DNA of 64,000 bases from Enterococcus sp. BWR-S5 (GTDB taxonomy: Bacteria; Bacillota; Bacilli; Lactobacillales; Enterococcaceae): positions 62,001 to 126,000 of the forward strand of contig NZ_JADOEQ010000004.1 in assembly GCF_016745255.1 (NCBI RefSeq). The letters are read 5' to 3'. Positions within the stretch are counted from its first letter, which is position 1. Each line of letters starts with the position of its first letter. The position numbers were made by a program, and so were the translations under genes. Shown piece after piece: positions 18,248-28,171 of the stretch. The notes below the pieces were generated by a model. That model ran no database searches and had not been told where the DNA came from. It was given only the letters and a program-made list of their open reading frames with translations.

Positions 18248-20014
18248 TTAATCATAATCGCCGTCTTCAGCAAATTGGCTATTATACAATTTCTCATAAA
18301 AGCCGCCTTGCTCAAGGAGTTCATTATGTGTGCCCTTTTCAATGATTTCACCTTGATTCATCACTAGAATCAGGTCTGCTTCTCTAATTGTTGACAAACG
18401 GTGAGCGATAACAAAGCTGGTACGCCCTTGCATCACTTTATCCATTGCTTTTTGAATTAATGCTTCCAACCTCGTATCTACAGAGCTGGTCGCCTCATCC
18501 AAAATTAAGATTTTCGGATCAGAAATCACCGCACGAGCAATCGTCAATAACTGCTTTTGCCCAAGAGAGACATTATCTCCTTCTGCGTTAATCTCCATCT
18601 CGTACCCATCAGGCATTGTTCGAATAAAATGATCCACATTGGCTGTTTCAGCTGCATCAACAACTTCATAATCTGTTGCATCCAGCTTCCCGAAACGGAT
18701 ATTATCAGCAATCGTTCCCTGATACAGCCAAGCATCTTGGAGAACCATCCCAAAAATAGAACGCACATCGCTTCGATTCATCTGCTTCGTATCGACACCA
18801 TCAACTTTAATTGCCCCATCACTCACATCATAGAAACGCATCAGCAAGTTAATCAAGGTCGTCTTTCCAGCTCCGGTAGGACCGACAATCGCCACTGTTT
18901 GACCGGCTTTTACTTCAAAATTCAAGTCTCGGATAAGCGGTTTTTTCGGATCATAGCTGAAGCTGACATGCTCAAATTGAACATTTCCTTCTATCGGTTC
19001 AGGCAATAAGATATCCTTTTCATTGATTTCTTCTTCCGGCTCATCCAGAATTTCGAAGACACGTTTTGTCGCTGCGGATGCACTTTGTAAAGCAGCCGAC
19101 AACTGTGTGATATTCCCCATTGGCTGACTGATTTGCCAGATATACTGAATCATCGCCTGTAACTGACCAACGGCAATCACCTCATAGATAACATCTCTAC
19201 TACCTAAGACAGCAATCACAATATACGTAGCATAAGCAGTCAATTGAACTAACGGCATCATCAATCCGGAAATGAAGGATGCTCTAAATCCATAATCCTG
19301 CAGGTTTTGATTGACTTGCTTGAATCCGTCTAACGTTTGCTTTTCGCGTCCATACAGCTTCAGAATACTGAAACCAGTCATGTTTTCCTGTACATAACCA
19401 TTCAAGTCACCTAAAGCATTTTGCATGCCTTGAAAATATTTTTGTGAGATTTTAACAATCGTCTGTGAAATGAAGATAGACACCGGAATCATAATCATAG
19501 AAATCAATGCCAAGCGAATGTTGATATAAAACATCATACCCGCTGCCATCAAGATACCTAGAACGGCAGAAACAATATTGATAAAGCTTTGTTGGAGCGC
19601 ATTGCTCACTGCATCCACATCATTGGTTACTCTGGAAAGAATATTCCCCTGCTGGTTTCTATCAAAATAAGAAACCGGCAAACGGTTGATTTTTTCATCA
19701 ATGTCTCTACGTAAATCCTTCATTGAGTCTTGTACAACAGTTGTCATCATATAGCCCGATAAAAACTGTGCGGCACAATAGCCAAGTCCTACAAGCAAAA
19801 TCCAAATCAGACACTGTAAAATATAGGAGAAGTTAATTGATTCCCCACGCGAAAGATTCTTTGCGATTTCAGTTGTTGGAAGTCCAGATACATAAGGCAT
19901 CGCTGCATTCAACGCAACCGTCAGGACGGTAAAAATAATAACTAGAATAAACGTCTTTTTATAAGGTTTGATGTATTGTCCTAGACGTTTAATGGAAGAA
20001 AGCCCGTTTTTCAT
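18248..20014 (-). CDS. Multidrug-type ABC exporter half-transporter (LmrD/EfrD-like subunit)
   Basis: 588 aa: a six-helix exporter membrane domain (about 20-310) followed by an ATPase domain (about 345-580). Walker A is GPTGAGKTT, Walker B is ILILDEATSSVD with the catalytic Glu, and the switch His is in FVIAHRLS. The signature motif is VSLGQKQL rather than LSGGQ. Its partner, whose stop overlaps this start by 4 bp, has the complementary defect, the pattern expected of a heterodimeric exporter with one consensus and one degenerate ATP site. Substrate unknown; drugs are likely. Confidence 0.92.
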   Translation of the reverse strand: MKNGLSSIKRLGQYIKPYKKTFILVIIFTVLTVALNAAMPYVSGLPTTEIAKNLSRGESINFSYILQCLIWILLVGLGYCAAQFLSGYMMTTVVQDSMKDLRRDIDEKINRLPVSYFDRNQQGNILSRVTNDVDAVSNALQQSFINIVSAVLGILMAAGMMFYINIRLALISMIMIPVSIFISQTIVKISQKYFQGMQNALGDLNGYVQENMTGFSILKLYGREKQTLDGFKQVNQNLQDYGFRASFISGLMMPLVQLTAYATYIVIAVLGSRDVIYEVIAVGQLQAMIQYIWQISQPMGNITQLSAALQSASAATKRVFEILDEPEEEINEKDILLPEPIEGNVQFEHVSFSYDPKKPLIRDLNFEVKAGQTVAIVGPTGAGKTTLINLLMRFYDVSDGAIKVDGVDTKQMNRSDVRSIFGMVLQDAWLYQGTIADNIRFGKLDATDYEVVDAAETANVDHFIRTMPDGYEMEINAEGDNVSLGQKQLLTIARAVISDPKILILDEATSSVDTRLEALIQKAMDKVMQGRTSFVIAHRLSTIREADLILVMNQGEIIEKGTHNELLEQGGFYEKLYNSQFAEDGDYD

Positions 20015-21741
20015 GCTAATTCCTCCTCTGACAATTGAGAAGCCGCAATGTCATAGTAGACCGGACAGCTCTCAAGTAATTCTCTATGTGTTCCCATTCC
20101 GACGATGTTCCCTTCGTTCAAAACAACAATCTTGTCAGCATGCATAATCGTTCCCACGCGCTGTGCCACAATCAGTACAGTAGAATTCCCTGTTTCCTTT
20201 TTCAATCGTGCACGAAGCTTGGCATCGGTTTGATAATCCAAGGCAGAAAAACTATCGTCAAAAATATAGATTTCCGGATCTCTGATGACTGCACGAGCAA
20301 TTGATAGTCGTTGCTTTTGTCCGCCGGAGAAATTTGCTCCGCCTTCTGAGAGCAGTTCATCGAAGCCCGCTGGTTTTTGCGAAATGAACTCGGAGGCTTG
20401 TGCGATATCTGCTGCACGCTCCATTTCCTCCATCGTTGCATCTTCTTTTCCGTAACGTAGATTATCTGCAATTGTTCCGGTAAACAACAACGCCTTTTGC
20501 GGAATATAACCAATTTTTTCACGTAATGCACTTAGCTTGTAGTCTCGAACATCGACACCATCCACCAGCACCTGTCCTTCAGATGTATCGTAGAATCTTG
20601 GAATTAACTGAATCAGTGTTGATTTTCCGCTTCCTGTACTTCCGATAAAGGCAACTGTTTCTCCTGGTGATGCTGTAAAATTCACATTTCTGACAACAGG
20701 ACTTTGCGCATGCCCCGGGTAGGCGAAGGTTACATTTTTAAACTCCAAATACCCTTTCTTCTCTGTTTCTGTTACGCCTTGCTCGTTTTCTTTGATGTCC
20801 GGTTGCATGTCGAAAGCTTCCTGAATCCGTCGAGCAGAAACTGCCGCACGAGGGTACATCATGAACATACTCGCAAATAACATAAATGAGAACAGTGCAT
20901 GAAAAATATATTCAATAAACGCAATCAAATCTCCGACCGCTAAATTGCCGGCATCAATCTGCAAGGTTCCGTTCCAAATAATCAACACCATCACGATATT
21001 GAATAGGAAGAAAAAGCCTGGCTGTGCTGCAGCCATTAAACGAAACAGACTTTTAGAGCTGCTTGTATAGTCATCATTGACTTTCTTAAAACGTGATTCT
21101 TCAAATTTTTCATTTACAAATGCCCGAATGACACGTAAGCCTGACAGGTTTTCTCTTAAGATACCATTAATACCATCAAGATTTTTCTGCTGCTTATTTG
21201 ATAAAGGCTCTGATATTTTTGCAATCAGTACCACTGCGACAAGTAAAATTGGTAATGCCCCTAAAACAAACAATCCCAGAAACGGACTGGTTCGGACAAC
21301 CATTACTAAGCTGACAATAAACATCATAGGGGTCATAAATCCTGTTCTCAACACATTTCCCATAAACAGCATAATTTGATAAGCATCGTTTGTTGTACGA
21401 GTAATCAATGAAGAAACGCCCAGCGATTCATACTCATGATGAGAAAATGTCTGTACTTTTTCAAACAGGTCATTCCGAATGTCCTGAACGATATGCGTTG
21501 TGATCCTTGCCCCAAAATAACCCAGCATGATATTCATAATAACACCGATAATCGTAATAACAATCATCACTATCCCCTGCTGTTTGACATATTCGTAGTC
21601 ATTTTGTTGGATCCCCTGATCAATCATACGTGCCAAAATTGTCGGCAGCCCCAATTCAATCAATATAAACCCAAATACACAAATGAAATCTGCAAGCAAT
21701 AATTTCTTGTATCTCATCGTGTAATGCCACATCAATTTCAA
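20011..21741 (-). CDS. Multidrug-type ABC exporter half-transporter (LmrC/EfrC-like subunit)
   Basis: 576 aa from a TTG at 21741, chosen because GGAGATGATTAC sits just upstream; the frame to 21888 would add 49 atypical residues. Membrane domain about 15-300, ATPase about 330-570. Walker A GSTGSGKST and signature FSGGQKQRLS are canonical, but Walker B is IYIFDDSFSALD, with Asp in place of the catalytic Glu, and the switch His region reads VAQRVGT, with Gln instead of His. This is the degenerate-site subunit of the heterodimer. Confidence 0.92.
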   Translation of the reverse strand: MKLMWHYTMRYKKLLLADFICVFGFILIELGLPTILARMIDQGIQQNDYEYVKQQGIVMIVITIIGVIMNIMLGYFGARITTHIVQDIRNDLFEKVQTFSHHEYESLGVSSLITRTTNDAYQIMLFMGNVLRTGFMTPMMFIVSLVMVVRTSPFLGLFVLGALPILLVAVVLIAKISEPLSNKQQKNLDGINGILRENLSGLRVIRAFVNEKFEESRFKKVNDDYTSSSKSLFRLMAAAQPGFFFLFNIVMVLIIWNGTLQIDAGNLAVGDLIAFIEYIFHALFSFMLFASMFMMYPRAAVSARRIQEAFDMQPDIKENEQGVTETEKKGYLEFKNVTFAYPGHAQSPVVRNVNFTASPGETVAFIGSTGSGKSTLIQLIPRFYDTSEGQVLVDGVDVRDYKLSALREKIGYIPQKALLFTGTIADNLRYGKEDATMEEMERAADIAQASEFISQKPAGFDELLSEGGANFSGGQKQRLSIARAVIRDPEIYIFDDSFSALDYQTDAKLRARLKKETGNSTVLIVAQRVGTIMHADKIVVLNEGNIVGMGTHRELLESCPVYYDIAASQLSEEELA

Positions 21742-22277
21742 GTAATCATCTCCTTCTTCAAAATTTAGTCCAGTGCTTCCACTATAGCATAAAACTAATA
21801 CGATGGTAAATGTTCTGAAACAGAAAAAATGATTCTTTTCATCTATAAAAATATGCAAGAAACTCTCGGTATAAGTCTGATAAATCACCTAAAAAGGACA
21901 TAGCTATTATTCCAGACCGGTCAATCAAGAGTCAGACTGGTTTTTTCGTCCAGAGAATGGACTGGACGAATTGCTTTTGCTGCTCCCTTTTCATTTCTAA
22001 AGATCCTAATAAATAATAGTAGTCCTTTCTATACTTCTGAATTATTCTATGATAAAATAGCACTAATTGTTGTAGAAGCAACAAACAGGACGGTTGAATT
22101 TTTTTCACATCATGCACATAATAAAATGAAGTAATGACTAGGCTTCATTCACCATCAACTCCGTGTTCTTGGTGGCAAATACTTTTCAGGGTGGCGGACC
22201 ACCTCATTTTGTTGTGTACAAATTTTAAAAAGAAAATCAATAAAATTGCGCAAGCATATAGAAGGAGATAATCTAAT
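21742..22277. other. Intergenic region between divergent ABC and rpoY-rnjA operons
   Basis: No gene is supported. A partial CCAG/CTGG hairpin followed by six T (about 21912-21946) and a perfect 9-bp inverted repeat (TTCGTCCAG at 21945-21953, CTGGACGAA at 21962-21970) are present. A small GGTGG/CCACC hairpin lies near 22190. The region must hold promoters for both operons; I cannot place them with confidence. The structured part could be an orphan terminator or a leader element. Confidence 0.45.
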
Positions 22278-22490
22278 ATGATCTACAAGGTTTATTATCA
22301 AGAAACAAAAGTCAGAAATCCCAAAAGAGAAGACACACAGTCTATCTATGTTGAAGGTGAAAGTGATGTCGCTGTTCGCCAACTAGTCGAAGAAAACACA
22401 CCTTACAATATCGAATACGTCCAATTGCTTGATGGAAATCACCTAGCTTATGAGCAGGAGCATGCGGATTTCAAATTAACGGAGTTTTAA
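22278..22490 (+). CDS. rpoY: RNA polymerase epsilon subunit
   Basis: 70 aa, matching the small Firmicutes-specific epsilon subunit ([20 protein letters not shown], then [18 protein letters not shown] and a C-terminal HADFKLTEF). It binds near the downstream jaw of RNA polymerase. GAAGGAGATAATCTAAT precedes the ATG. It ends one base before rnjA, the conserved arrangement in Firmicutes. Confidence 0.95.
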   Translation: MIYKVYYQETKVRNPKREDTQSIYVEGESDVAVRQLVEENTPYNIEYVQLLDGNHLAYEQEHADFKLTEF

Positions 22491-22491
22491 T

Positions 22492-24165
22492 ATGAAGGTA
22501 AATATAAAAAATAATGAAACCGGCGTTTTCGGTATTGGCGGACTGGGCGAAATCGGTAAAAACACATATGGTGTCCAATTTCAGGATGAAATCATCCTGA
22601 TTGATGCGGGAATCAAATTCCCTGAGGATGACCTGTTGGGAATCGATTATGTGATTCCTGATTACAGCTACATCATTCAAAATCTACAAAAAGTTAAGGC
22701 GTTAGTCATCACCCATGGTCACGAGGACCATATCGGTGGCGTTCCTTACTTGTTGCGTCAGGCAAATATTCCAATTTATGCGGGACCATTAGCACTTGCT
22801 TTGATTACAAATAAGCTGGATGAACACGGTTTACTGCGAGATGCTGAGCTCCATGAAATCAATGAAGATACAGTAATTCGTTTTAGAAAAACCGTTGTAA
22901 GCTTCTTCAGAACAACGCATAGTATTCCCGATGCATTAGGGGTTGTTGTAAAAACACCTTCCGGAAATGTTGTCGCAACCGGCGACTTCAAGTTTGACTT
23001 TACTCCTGTTGGTGAACCGGCGAACCTTCATCGGATGGCAAAAATTGGTGAAGAAGGGGTATTATGTCTGCTTTCAGACAGTACCAATGCTGAAATTCCC
23101 ACATTTACAAAATCAGAAAAAACAATCGGCGCTTCAATTAAGAAGATTTTTGAAAAAATAGACGGTAGAATTATCTTCGCCAGCTTTGCTTCAAACATCT
23201 TCAGATTACAGCAGGCTGCTGAAGCAGCTGTTCATTCCGGCAGAAAAATCGCCGTTTTTGGACGCAGTATGGAAAATGCGATTGTTAACGGCGAACGCCT
23301 AGGCTATATCAACGTACCAAAAGGAACTTTTGTTGATGCTTCACAGCTGAATCAACTACCGGCAAATGAAGTGATGATTTTATGTACAGGCTCTCAAGGA
23401 GAACCGATGGCTGCTTTAAGCCGTATTGCTAACGGTACACACAGACAAATATCTGTGCAGCCCGGTGATACTGTCGTCTTCTCAAGCTCTCCGATTCCAG
23501 GGAATACAACGAGTGTCAATCGTCTTATTAACCTGTTGTCAGAAGCCGGTGCAGAAGTCATTCATGGAAAAATTAATAATATCCATACATCAGGACATGG
23601 TGGACAGGAAGAACAAAAGCTGATGCTTCGTCTGATGAAGCCTAAATACTTTGTTCCAGTACACGGAGAATTCCGTATGCTGAAAATTCACGCATCTTTA
23701 GCAAATGATGTTGGTGTACCGGAAGAAAACTGTTTCATCATGGAGAACGGCGATGTTCTTGCCCTAACTGCAGACAGTGCTCGTTCAGCCGGTCATTTCA
23801 ATGCCAGCGATGTGTATGTTGATGGTAACGGTGTTGGTGATATCGGAAATATCGTTCTGCGTGATCGTAGAATTCTATCAGAGGAAGGTCTTGTTTTAGC
23901 TGTAGCTACAGTAGATATCAAAAACAAGGAAATTCAGGCCGGACCAGATATTCTTTCTCGTGGTTTTGTTTATATGCGAGAATCCGGTGACATGATTAAC
24001 GAAGGACAACGCTTGCTGTTCCATGCAATGCGTGATGCTCTAAAGGATGAAAATTGTACTGAAGCGAAGCTGTGCGAAGCAATCACTGCGACACTTCAAC
24101 CGTATCTGTTTGAAAAAACTGAACGTCATCCGATGATTTTACCAATGATTATGACAGTTAATTAA
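22492..24165 (+). CDS. rnjA: Ribonuclease J1
   Basis: 557 aa. The metallo-beta-lactamase core has the zinc motif HGHEDHIGG at about 74-82, followed by the beta-CASP domain ([34 protein letters not shown]) and motif [15 protein letters not shown]. The C-terminal domain contributes to dimerisation. It is the 5'-to-3' exonuclease and endonuclease for mRNA decay and 16S rRNA maturation. Its pairing with rpoY distinguishes it from rnjB. Confidence 0.96.
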   Translation: MKVNIKNNETGVFGIGGLGEIGKNTYGVQFQDEIILIDAGIKFPEDDLLGIDYVIPDYSYIIQNLQKVKALVITHGHEDHIGGVPYLLRQANIPIYAGPLALALITNKLDEHGLLRDAELHEINEDTVIRFRKTVVSFFRTTHSIPDALGVVVKTPSGNVVATGDFKFDFTPVGEPANLHRMAKIGEEGVLCLLSDSTNAEIPTFTKSEKTIGASIKKIFEKIDGRIIFASFASNIFRLQQAAEAAVHSGRKIAVFGRSMENAIVNGERLGYINVPKGTFVDASQLNQLPANEVMILCTGSQGEPMAALSRIANGTHRQISVQPGDTVVFSSSPIPGNTTSVNRLINLLSEAGAEVIHGKINNIHTSGHGGQEEQKLMLRLMKPKYFVPVHGEFRMLKIHASLANDVGVPEENCFIMENGDVLALTADSARSAGHFNASDVYVDGNGVGDIGNIVLRDRRILSEEGLVLAVATVDIKNKEIQAGPDILSRGFVYMRESGDMINEGQRLLFHAMRDALKDENCTEAKLCEAITATLQPYLFEKTERHPMILPMIMTVN

Positions 24166-24170
24166 CTACT

Positions 24171-24206
24171 AAAAGCATGAGGCAGAAATAGCCTCATGCT
24201 TTTTTG
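24171..24206 (+). terminator. Terminator after rnjA
   Basis: AAGCATGAGGC/GCCTCATGCTT stem, 7-nt loop, then six T. Confidence 0.92.
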
Positions 24207-24232
24207 TTGTCCAAAATATTCATTATCCAAAG

Positions 24233-24280
24233 CAAAAAACTGAATCGACGCTGTGTACTACAGCATCCATTCAGTTTCAA
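24233..24280 (-). terminator. Terminator after the CAP/Ig-like secreted protein
   Basis: AACTGAAT/ATTCAGTT outer stem with GCTGT/ACAGC inner stem; T-run on the minus strand. Confidence 0.85.
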
Positions 24281-24295
24281 TAATAACTCAGGAAA

Positions 24296-26614
24296 TTATT
24301 CCTTCGTCATAGTCATTTCAAAGGAAGTTCCCATATATACACCATGTTCATAATTCAATTTACCATTACTAATCCAGAATGTATCATCTAGCACGCGTGA
24401 GCGAGCATACACTTGGAAATGGATTGTTTCGTTTTTAGCCAGCTCGATCACAGTGTCTTCCGGATTGTATTTCAGCACTTTTCGATTTGATGTCCAGCCT
24501 TTTGCTGCCGTATAATAATCGATATTTACACTATAGTAAATGCTGTTCAGCTGCGTCAGACTCCCATCGGGGTCCTTAGCAAACATCTCAAAAAATTCAT
24601 TATACACGCCATATTCCCGCTCGTACGCCGCTGTATCCGGATTATCTAAATCAACATTCATCTTGATACGATAGGTTCCGGCTTCCGGCGCAGTCATTCG
24701 ATACATCCCTTTGCTTCCTGTGCTTGAATGCGAGCCATAAAGCAGTTCTTCATTCCAGCTAAAGTGTTCTGAAGCAGCACCATAATCAAAGGTGTCAGTA
24801 ATCGTTTGTCCTACAGTCTTTGTTAAATAGGTCTTGTTGTCTTTGTTTGTCACAACCACTTGATAGCTGTCCTTGATTGCACCGTTTTTAGCAGATTTTG
24901 CCGTAATGGTTACAATCCCGTTCTTTTTCCCTGTTACTAAACCATTCGCAACAGTCGCCACCTGTGCATTGGCACTTTCCCATACAAGGTCATTTCTATT
25001 TGCGTTTGCCGGCTCAAGTGTTGCCTCCAACTGCATCGTACCATTCAAGTAGATGATATTTTTCTCAGGTCTTGTAATCGTAATCTTGGTAATGTCCGGA
25101 TAAGTTTCAAGAACATTGAGCGTTGTCTGAGCTGTTTTTCCGCCATCTTCCGTTGTAGCAGTTATAACAACTGACCCTTTTTTCTTAGCCGTTACCACAC
25201 CAGTAGCTGACACACTTGCTACTTCTGTATTCGAGCTAGTCCAGTTCACTGTTTTATTACTCGCAAGCTCCGGCTTGACAGTTGCAGTCAATTGCTGTGA
25301 TTCACCAATCATCATTTCTGCCATAGAAGCTGTCACTTCCACACCTGTCACTGCTACCTGTTCCCCTTGGTATTGATCGTACATCCCAACAAAACGGGTA
25401 TCGTATTGATATTCTGTGGGTTGTCCATTGCGTTCAATTCCTGTAACTTTGACCGTATAGACCGTATCCTTCTTCACTTCATAGGAATTATTTGGTCGGA
25501 AAACAATCGTATCATACCCTCTGTTGACTGCACCACTTGAGGTTACATCAACAACAGTCAGCTCTCCGCCATTCGTATCATTCTTTATCTCTGTTGTAAC
25601 ACCGGTATCATTATCTGTCAGATAGACCTTCACCGAATCTGCCGGTAAATATTGGTTATTCTGGTGCATAAAGACACTCCAGCGCATATTTTTTTCGTAT
25701 CTCGCTTTTATTGAAGCATTTGTATTGTTTTTATAGTAGTCTGTATTATACGGATTCTCTGCATTGTACATTTCATAAGGGAACATTCCCTCTGCCGGCC
25801 AATGACTGACGGTATCTGTACTATATTTGCTGAAGGCTCCCCACGTGCTATTTACATAGAGAGCTGTAAAGAAATTCGACCCTTCCGTTTTTACCTGCTC
25901 AGCCTTTGCATAGCCGACACCAAAATCGGCTGCTGTCAATCCTAAGATTCCTCTTCTGTGACCCGCTTGCTTGTTTCCGGAACCATAATCTACCATAAAA
26001 CTGTTGGCATGATATTCGATTGTTTGTTCTGCTAACGAGGAATGAATATTGGAATATTTTGCCCCATCTCCTGCTGCAAGCCAAAACTCATCTGTCATTC
26101 CAGCCGGTTTAGAAAAATTATCATAAATATAGTGAGACTGTGTTTGAACAGCTGCCATTCCAATTGATGCTTGTTGAGCAACTGTTTCTGCCGTGCTTGA
26201 ATAAGGAATCTCATCGACTCCGGCTAGTCTGCGGTAAAAGTTTACAATATCGTCTATACTTTCTGTTTGTTCATTCTTGAAGGTGCCTAATGCATACCCA
26301 TTCACTGCCGATACCAGTGGTGCCGTAATAAATTTTTCTCCTGTCGGCAAATTATCATAAATTGTCTTATACTCTGCTTGCAGCTGAAGAACCTTTTGAT
26401 AATCCTCCGCTGACAGCATTGTACCAGCAGCGCGTTGACGTGCCATTTTCGGTGCAGCCTTGGAGACTGTCTCCGAGCTCTCATCCTGCTCCAATTGTTC
26501 AGTGATTTCATTCTCAACTTTGTTTTCTTCTCCACTGGCAATAGTTGTACCGTTAATACTTCCTGCCAAAAAAAGACTTAGCCCCAATAGACTAACAATT
26601 TGTTTCTTCTTCAT
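24296..26614 (-). CDS. Secreted CAP-domain protein with bacterial Ig-like (BIG2) repeats
   Basis: 772 aa. Signal peptide 1-27 (KKQIVSLLGLSLFLAGS). A CAP/SCP-like domain at about 105-255 carries GHRRGILGLTAADFGVGYA, the typical His-Arg motif. A linker domain at about 300-410 precedes two BIG2 domains at about 420-503 and 507-590 (LTATVKPELASNKTVNWTSS and LEATLEPANANRNDLVWESA). A C-terminal beta-rich domain of about 170 residues is unassigned. No LPXTG or membrane anchor is visible, so the protein is probably released or wall-bound non-covalently. The function is unknown; adhesion or wall interaction is plausible. It has its own terminator. Confidence 0.85.
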   Translation of the reverse strand: MKKKQIVSLLGLSLFLAGSINGTTIASGEENKVENEITEQLEQDESSETVSKAAPKMARQRAAGTMLSAEDYQKVLQLQAEYKTIYDNLPTGEKFITAPLVSAVNGYALGTFKNEQTESIDDIVNFYRRLAGVDEIPYSSTAETVAQQASIGMAAVQTQSHYIYDNFSKPAGMTDEFWLAAGDGAKYSNIHSSLAEQTIEYHANSFMVDYGSGNKQAGHRRGILGLTAADFGVGYAKAEQVKTEGSNFFTALYVNSTWGAFSKYSTDTVSHWPAEGMFPYEMYNAENPYNTDYYKNNTNASIKARYEKNMRWSVFMHQNNQYLPADSVKVYLTDNDTGVTTEIKNDTNGGELTVVDVTSSGAVNRGYDTIVFRPNNSYEVKKDTVYTVKVTGIERNGQPTEYQYDTRFVGMYDQYQGEQVAVTGVEVTASMAEMMIGESQQLTATVKPELASNKTVNWTSSNTEVASVSATGVVTAKKKGSVVITATTEDGGKTAQTTLNVLETYPDITKITITRPEKNIIYLNGTMQLEATLEPANANRNDLVWESANAQVATVANGLVTGKKNGIVTITAKSAKNGAIKDSYQVVVTNKDNKTYLTKTVGQTITDTFDYGAASEHFSWNEELLYGSHSSTGSKGMYRMTAPEAGTYRIKMNVDLDNPDTAAYEREYGVYNEFFEMFAKDPDGSLTQLNSIYYSVNIDYYTAAKGWTSNRKVLKYNPEDTVIELAKNETIHFQVYARSRVLDDTFWISNGKLNYEHGVYMGTSFEMTMTKE

Positions 26615-26856
26615 AAATTCCCTCCTTTTAAATTATGCTTGAAACAACATACAATTTTTAATCATCTTATTGTACATAAGACTTAACACCATTCTATCAT
26701 GCCTTCCATATGATTGAAATATCTATATTTTTATTTTCTTCACACAAAATAGATTAAAAAAAATAAATTGGCCTTGTAAAGTGCTATAGCTCGAACTACT
26801 TCTGTTCATCTCTTTCTCGTGTACTTTAGTCCTCGCTGATAATTATTTTTCGCAAA

Positions 26857-26888
26857 CAAAAAAACACCCGACGAATAGTCAGGTGTTT
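26857..26888 (-). terminator. Terminator after the cold-shock gene
   Basis: AACACC-GAC against GTC-GGTGTT with a GAATA loop; T-run on the minus strand. Confidence 0.88.
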
Positions 26889-26900
26889 CGAATGGGCTAA

Positions 26901-27101
26901 TTATTGTTTTTCAACGTTTGTCGCTTGAGGACCACGATCTGAATCTTCTACATCAAAAGTTACAGCTTGACCTTCTTCTAATGTTTTGAAGCCGTCTCCT
27001 TGAATTGCTGAGAAGTGTACAAAAACGTCGCTTCCATCTTCACGAGAGATAAATCCAAACCCTTTTTCTGCGTTAAACCATTTTACTGTTCCTTGTTCCA
27101 T
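26901..27101 (-). CDS. Cold-shock protein (CspA/CspB family)
   Basis: 66 aa OB-fold protein with RNP1 (KGFGFI) and RNP2 (VFVHFSAI) motifs, opening [18 protein letters not shown]. It binds single-stranded nucleic acid and acts as an RNA chaperone. GAGGAACAG lies upstream of the ATG. A leader of about 100 nt may carry cold-responsive regulation, as in relatives, but this is only inferred. Confidence 0.95.
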   Translation of the reverse strand: MEQGTVKWFNAEKGFGFISREDGSDVFVHFSAIQGDGFKTLEEGQAVTFDVEDSDRGPQATNVEKQ

Positions 27102-27248
27102 TACTGTTCCTCCTCGTGCTTAAGCACTGAAATAATTGTAACTTTGCCCGTGTACGATAGAGGGTTAATACTTAACCAAATCTTCTATACTGTCCCAAAC
27201 AAGATTACAAATCCATTTTACACGCGACCCTTTATTTTTGCAAGAAAT

Positions 27249-27410
27249 CTAATTCTCACCGCTCAAAAAGTTTTCCTCTCGCATACTGACATAGCTCTCC
27301 TGACCGATAATAATATGATCCAGCACCTCAATTCCCATCATCTCTCCACATTCCTGCATTCTCAAAGTAAATCTGATGTCACTCTGTGAGGGCGTAGGAT
27401 TTCCAGACGG
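27249..27410 (-). pseudogene. radC: 3' remnant of radC interrupted by prophage insertion
   Basis: Reading the minus strand in the frame that ends at the TAG 27249-27251 gives 53 codons: PSGNPTPSQSDIRFTLRMQE, then CGEMMGIEVLDHIIIGQESY, then VSMREENFLSGEN. This is the C-terminal end of the RadC/JAB (MPN) domain, starting inside the metal motif HxHPSGxPxPSxxD. Upstream the frame hits a stop within three codons, and the expected His before PSG is replaced by Phe. The rest of radC should lie past the right end of the prophage. The fragment is too short for common ORF callers. Confidence 0.88.
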
Positions 27411-27413
27411 AAA
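27398..27413. other. Probable prophage left attachment site (attL)
   Basis: RadC homology ends abruptly at about 27410/27411 inside the conserved PSGNPTPS codons, and phage genes begin just to the right. The crossover core of a large serine recombinase is only a few bases, so it should lie inside ATTTCCAGACGG. attR is outside the window. Confidence 0.7.
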
Positions 27414-27488
27414 CTATCGTTTAAACCTTGATTAAATTCTAGTAAGTGAATGATGGATTTTCTTTTCAAATAGTTACCCCTTTAATTC

Positions 27489-27517
27489 TCGACAAATCGA
27501 ACGTTAGTTCGTATAAT
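27489..27517 (+). promoter_or_regulatory. Sigma-A promoter with LexA (SOS) box
   Basis: TCGACA (27489-27494) and TATAAT (27512-27517) are separated by exactly 17 bp. Between them, CGAACGTTAGTTCG (27498-27511) is a perfect palindrome that fits the Gram-positive LexA/DinR box (GAAC-N4-GTTC). It drives the three-gene operon 27535-28329, which should therefore be damage-inducible. Confidence 0.8.
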
Positions 27518-27534
27518 CGTTTTAAGGTGATTTT

Positions 27535-27885
27535 ATGAGATATGTAAAAACTGTTCATCTCAAAAAAACAACAACTGCTTACACATATTTCTATAGAATG
27601 AAAGTTCATCCTTTTAGGAGACTGTCTTCTGAGAGAATTAAGATAGATGATGAATACTATCAAATTTGGACATTCAATTCTAAAACAGAACGAAATTACA
27701 TTGCTGCTTTCCCTGTTTCAAATGCTGAACACTTTCATATTTTCGAATTAGCTATTGAGGAGACAGGACACACACAACTCTTTAAAAAGGAAAGTAAGCT
27801 ATCAGATTTTTCAACTAAAAAAATTATGCGATATAGTGATTTAAGAGAAGAATTATTCAAGAGAGAGGGGATTTCATATGAATAA
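27535..27885 (+). CDS. Unknown prophage protein, first gene of SOS-box operon
   Basis: 116 aa, basic and aromatic-rich, with AAGGTGATTTT before the ATG. No family recognised. It starts MRYVKTVHLKKTTTAYTYFY and has no membrane segment or signal. The stop overlaps the next start by 8 bp. The operon is on the plus strand, opposite to the lysis and structural genes, between attL and the lysis genes, a usual place for lysogenic-conversion cargo. The LexA box suggests a role during DNA damage or induction. Confidence 0.75.
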   Translation: MRYVKTVHLKKTTTAYTYFYRMKVHPFRRLSSERIKIDDEYYQIWTFNSKTERNYIAAFPVSNAEHFHIFELAIEETGHTQLFKKESKLSDFSTKKIMRYSDLREELFKREGISYE

Positions 27886-28171
27886 AAGAGGCGCTACTGG
27901 AATTGCTGATAAGATTAGATTAGTTTCTGCATTCCCTGAGATGCTCGTAAGATTCACACTACACACACGAAATGAGGATATTAATTGCTTTATCGCTCGC
28001 CGGGACCTTGCAAACTTGATTATGTTCTTAGATGATAATACTTTCGAGTTGTCAGTGTTCGGACATTATAATAGTAGAAACCAGTTAATTATTGAAAAAT
28101 TCGCTGTAAGAAATCCAAATAGTTTTATTAGGGAATTCGTGAGTAATCCGCTCAAAATGATTGCTGGATGA
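27878..28171 (+). CDS. Unknown prophage protein, second gene of SOS-box operon
   Basis: 97 aa, translated from an ATG preceded by AGAGAGGGGATTTCAT inside the end of the previous gene. The sequence (MNKRGATGIADKIRLVSAFP onward) shows alternating hydrophobic strands (FTLHTRNEDINCFIARRDLA) that suggest a small alpha/beta protein. Not recognised. The stop overlaps the next ATG (ATGA), so translation is coupled. Confidence 0.75.
   Translation: MNKRGATGIADKIRLVSAFPEMLVRFTLHTRNEDINCFIARRDLANLIMFLDDNTFELSVFGHYNSRNQLIIEKFAVRNPNSFIREFVSNPLKMIAG

Noticed and set aside
27015-27389. A 124-codon plus-strand ORF over the cold-shock gene start and beyond
   Set aside because: It is antisense to the cold-shock gene and to the radC remnant, whose minus-strand reading is a clear protein family match. 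No ribosome site.
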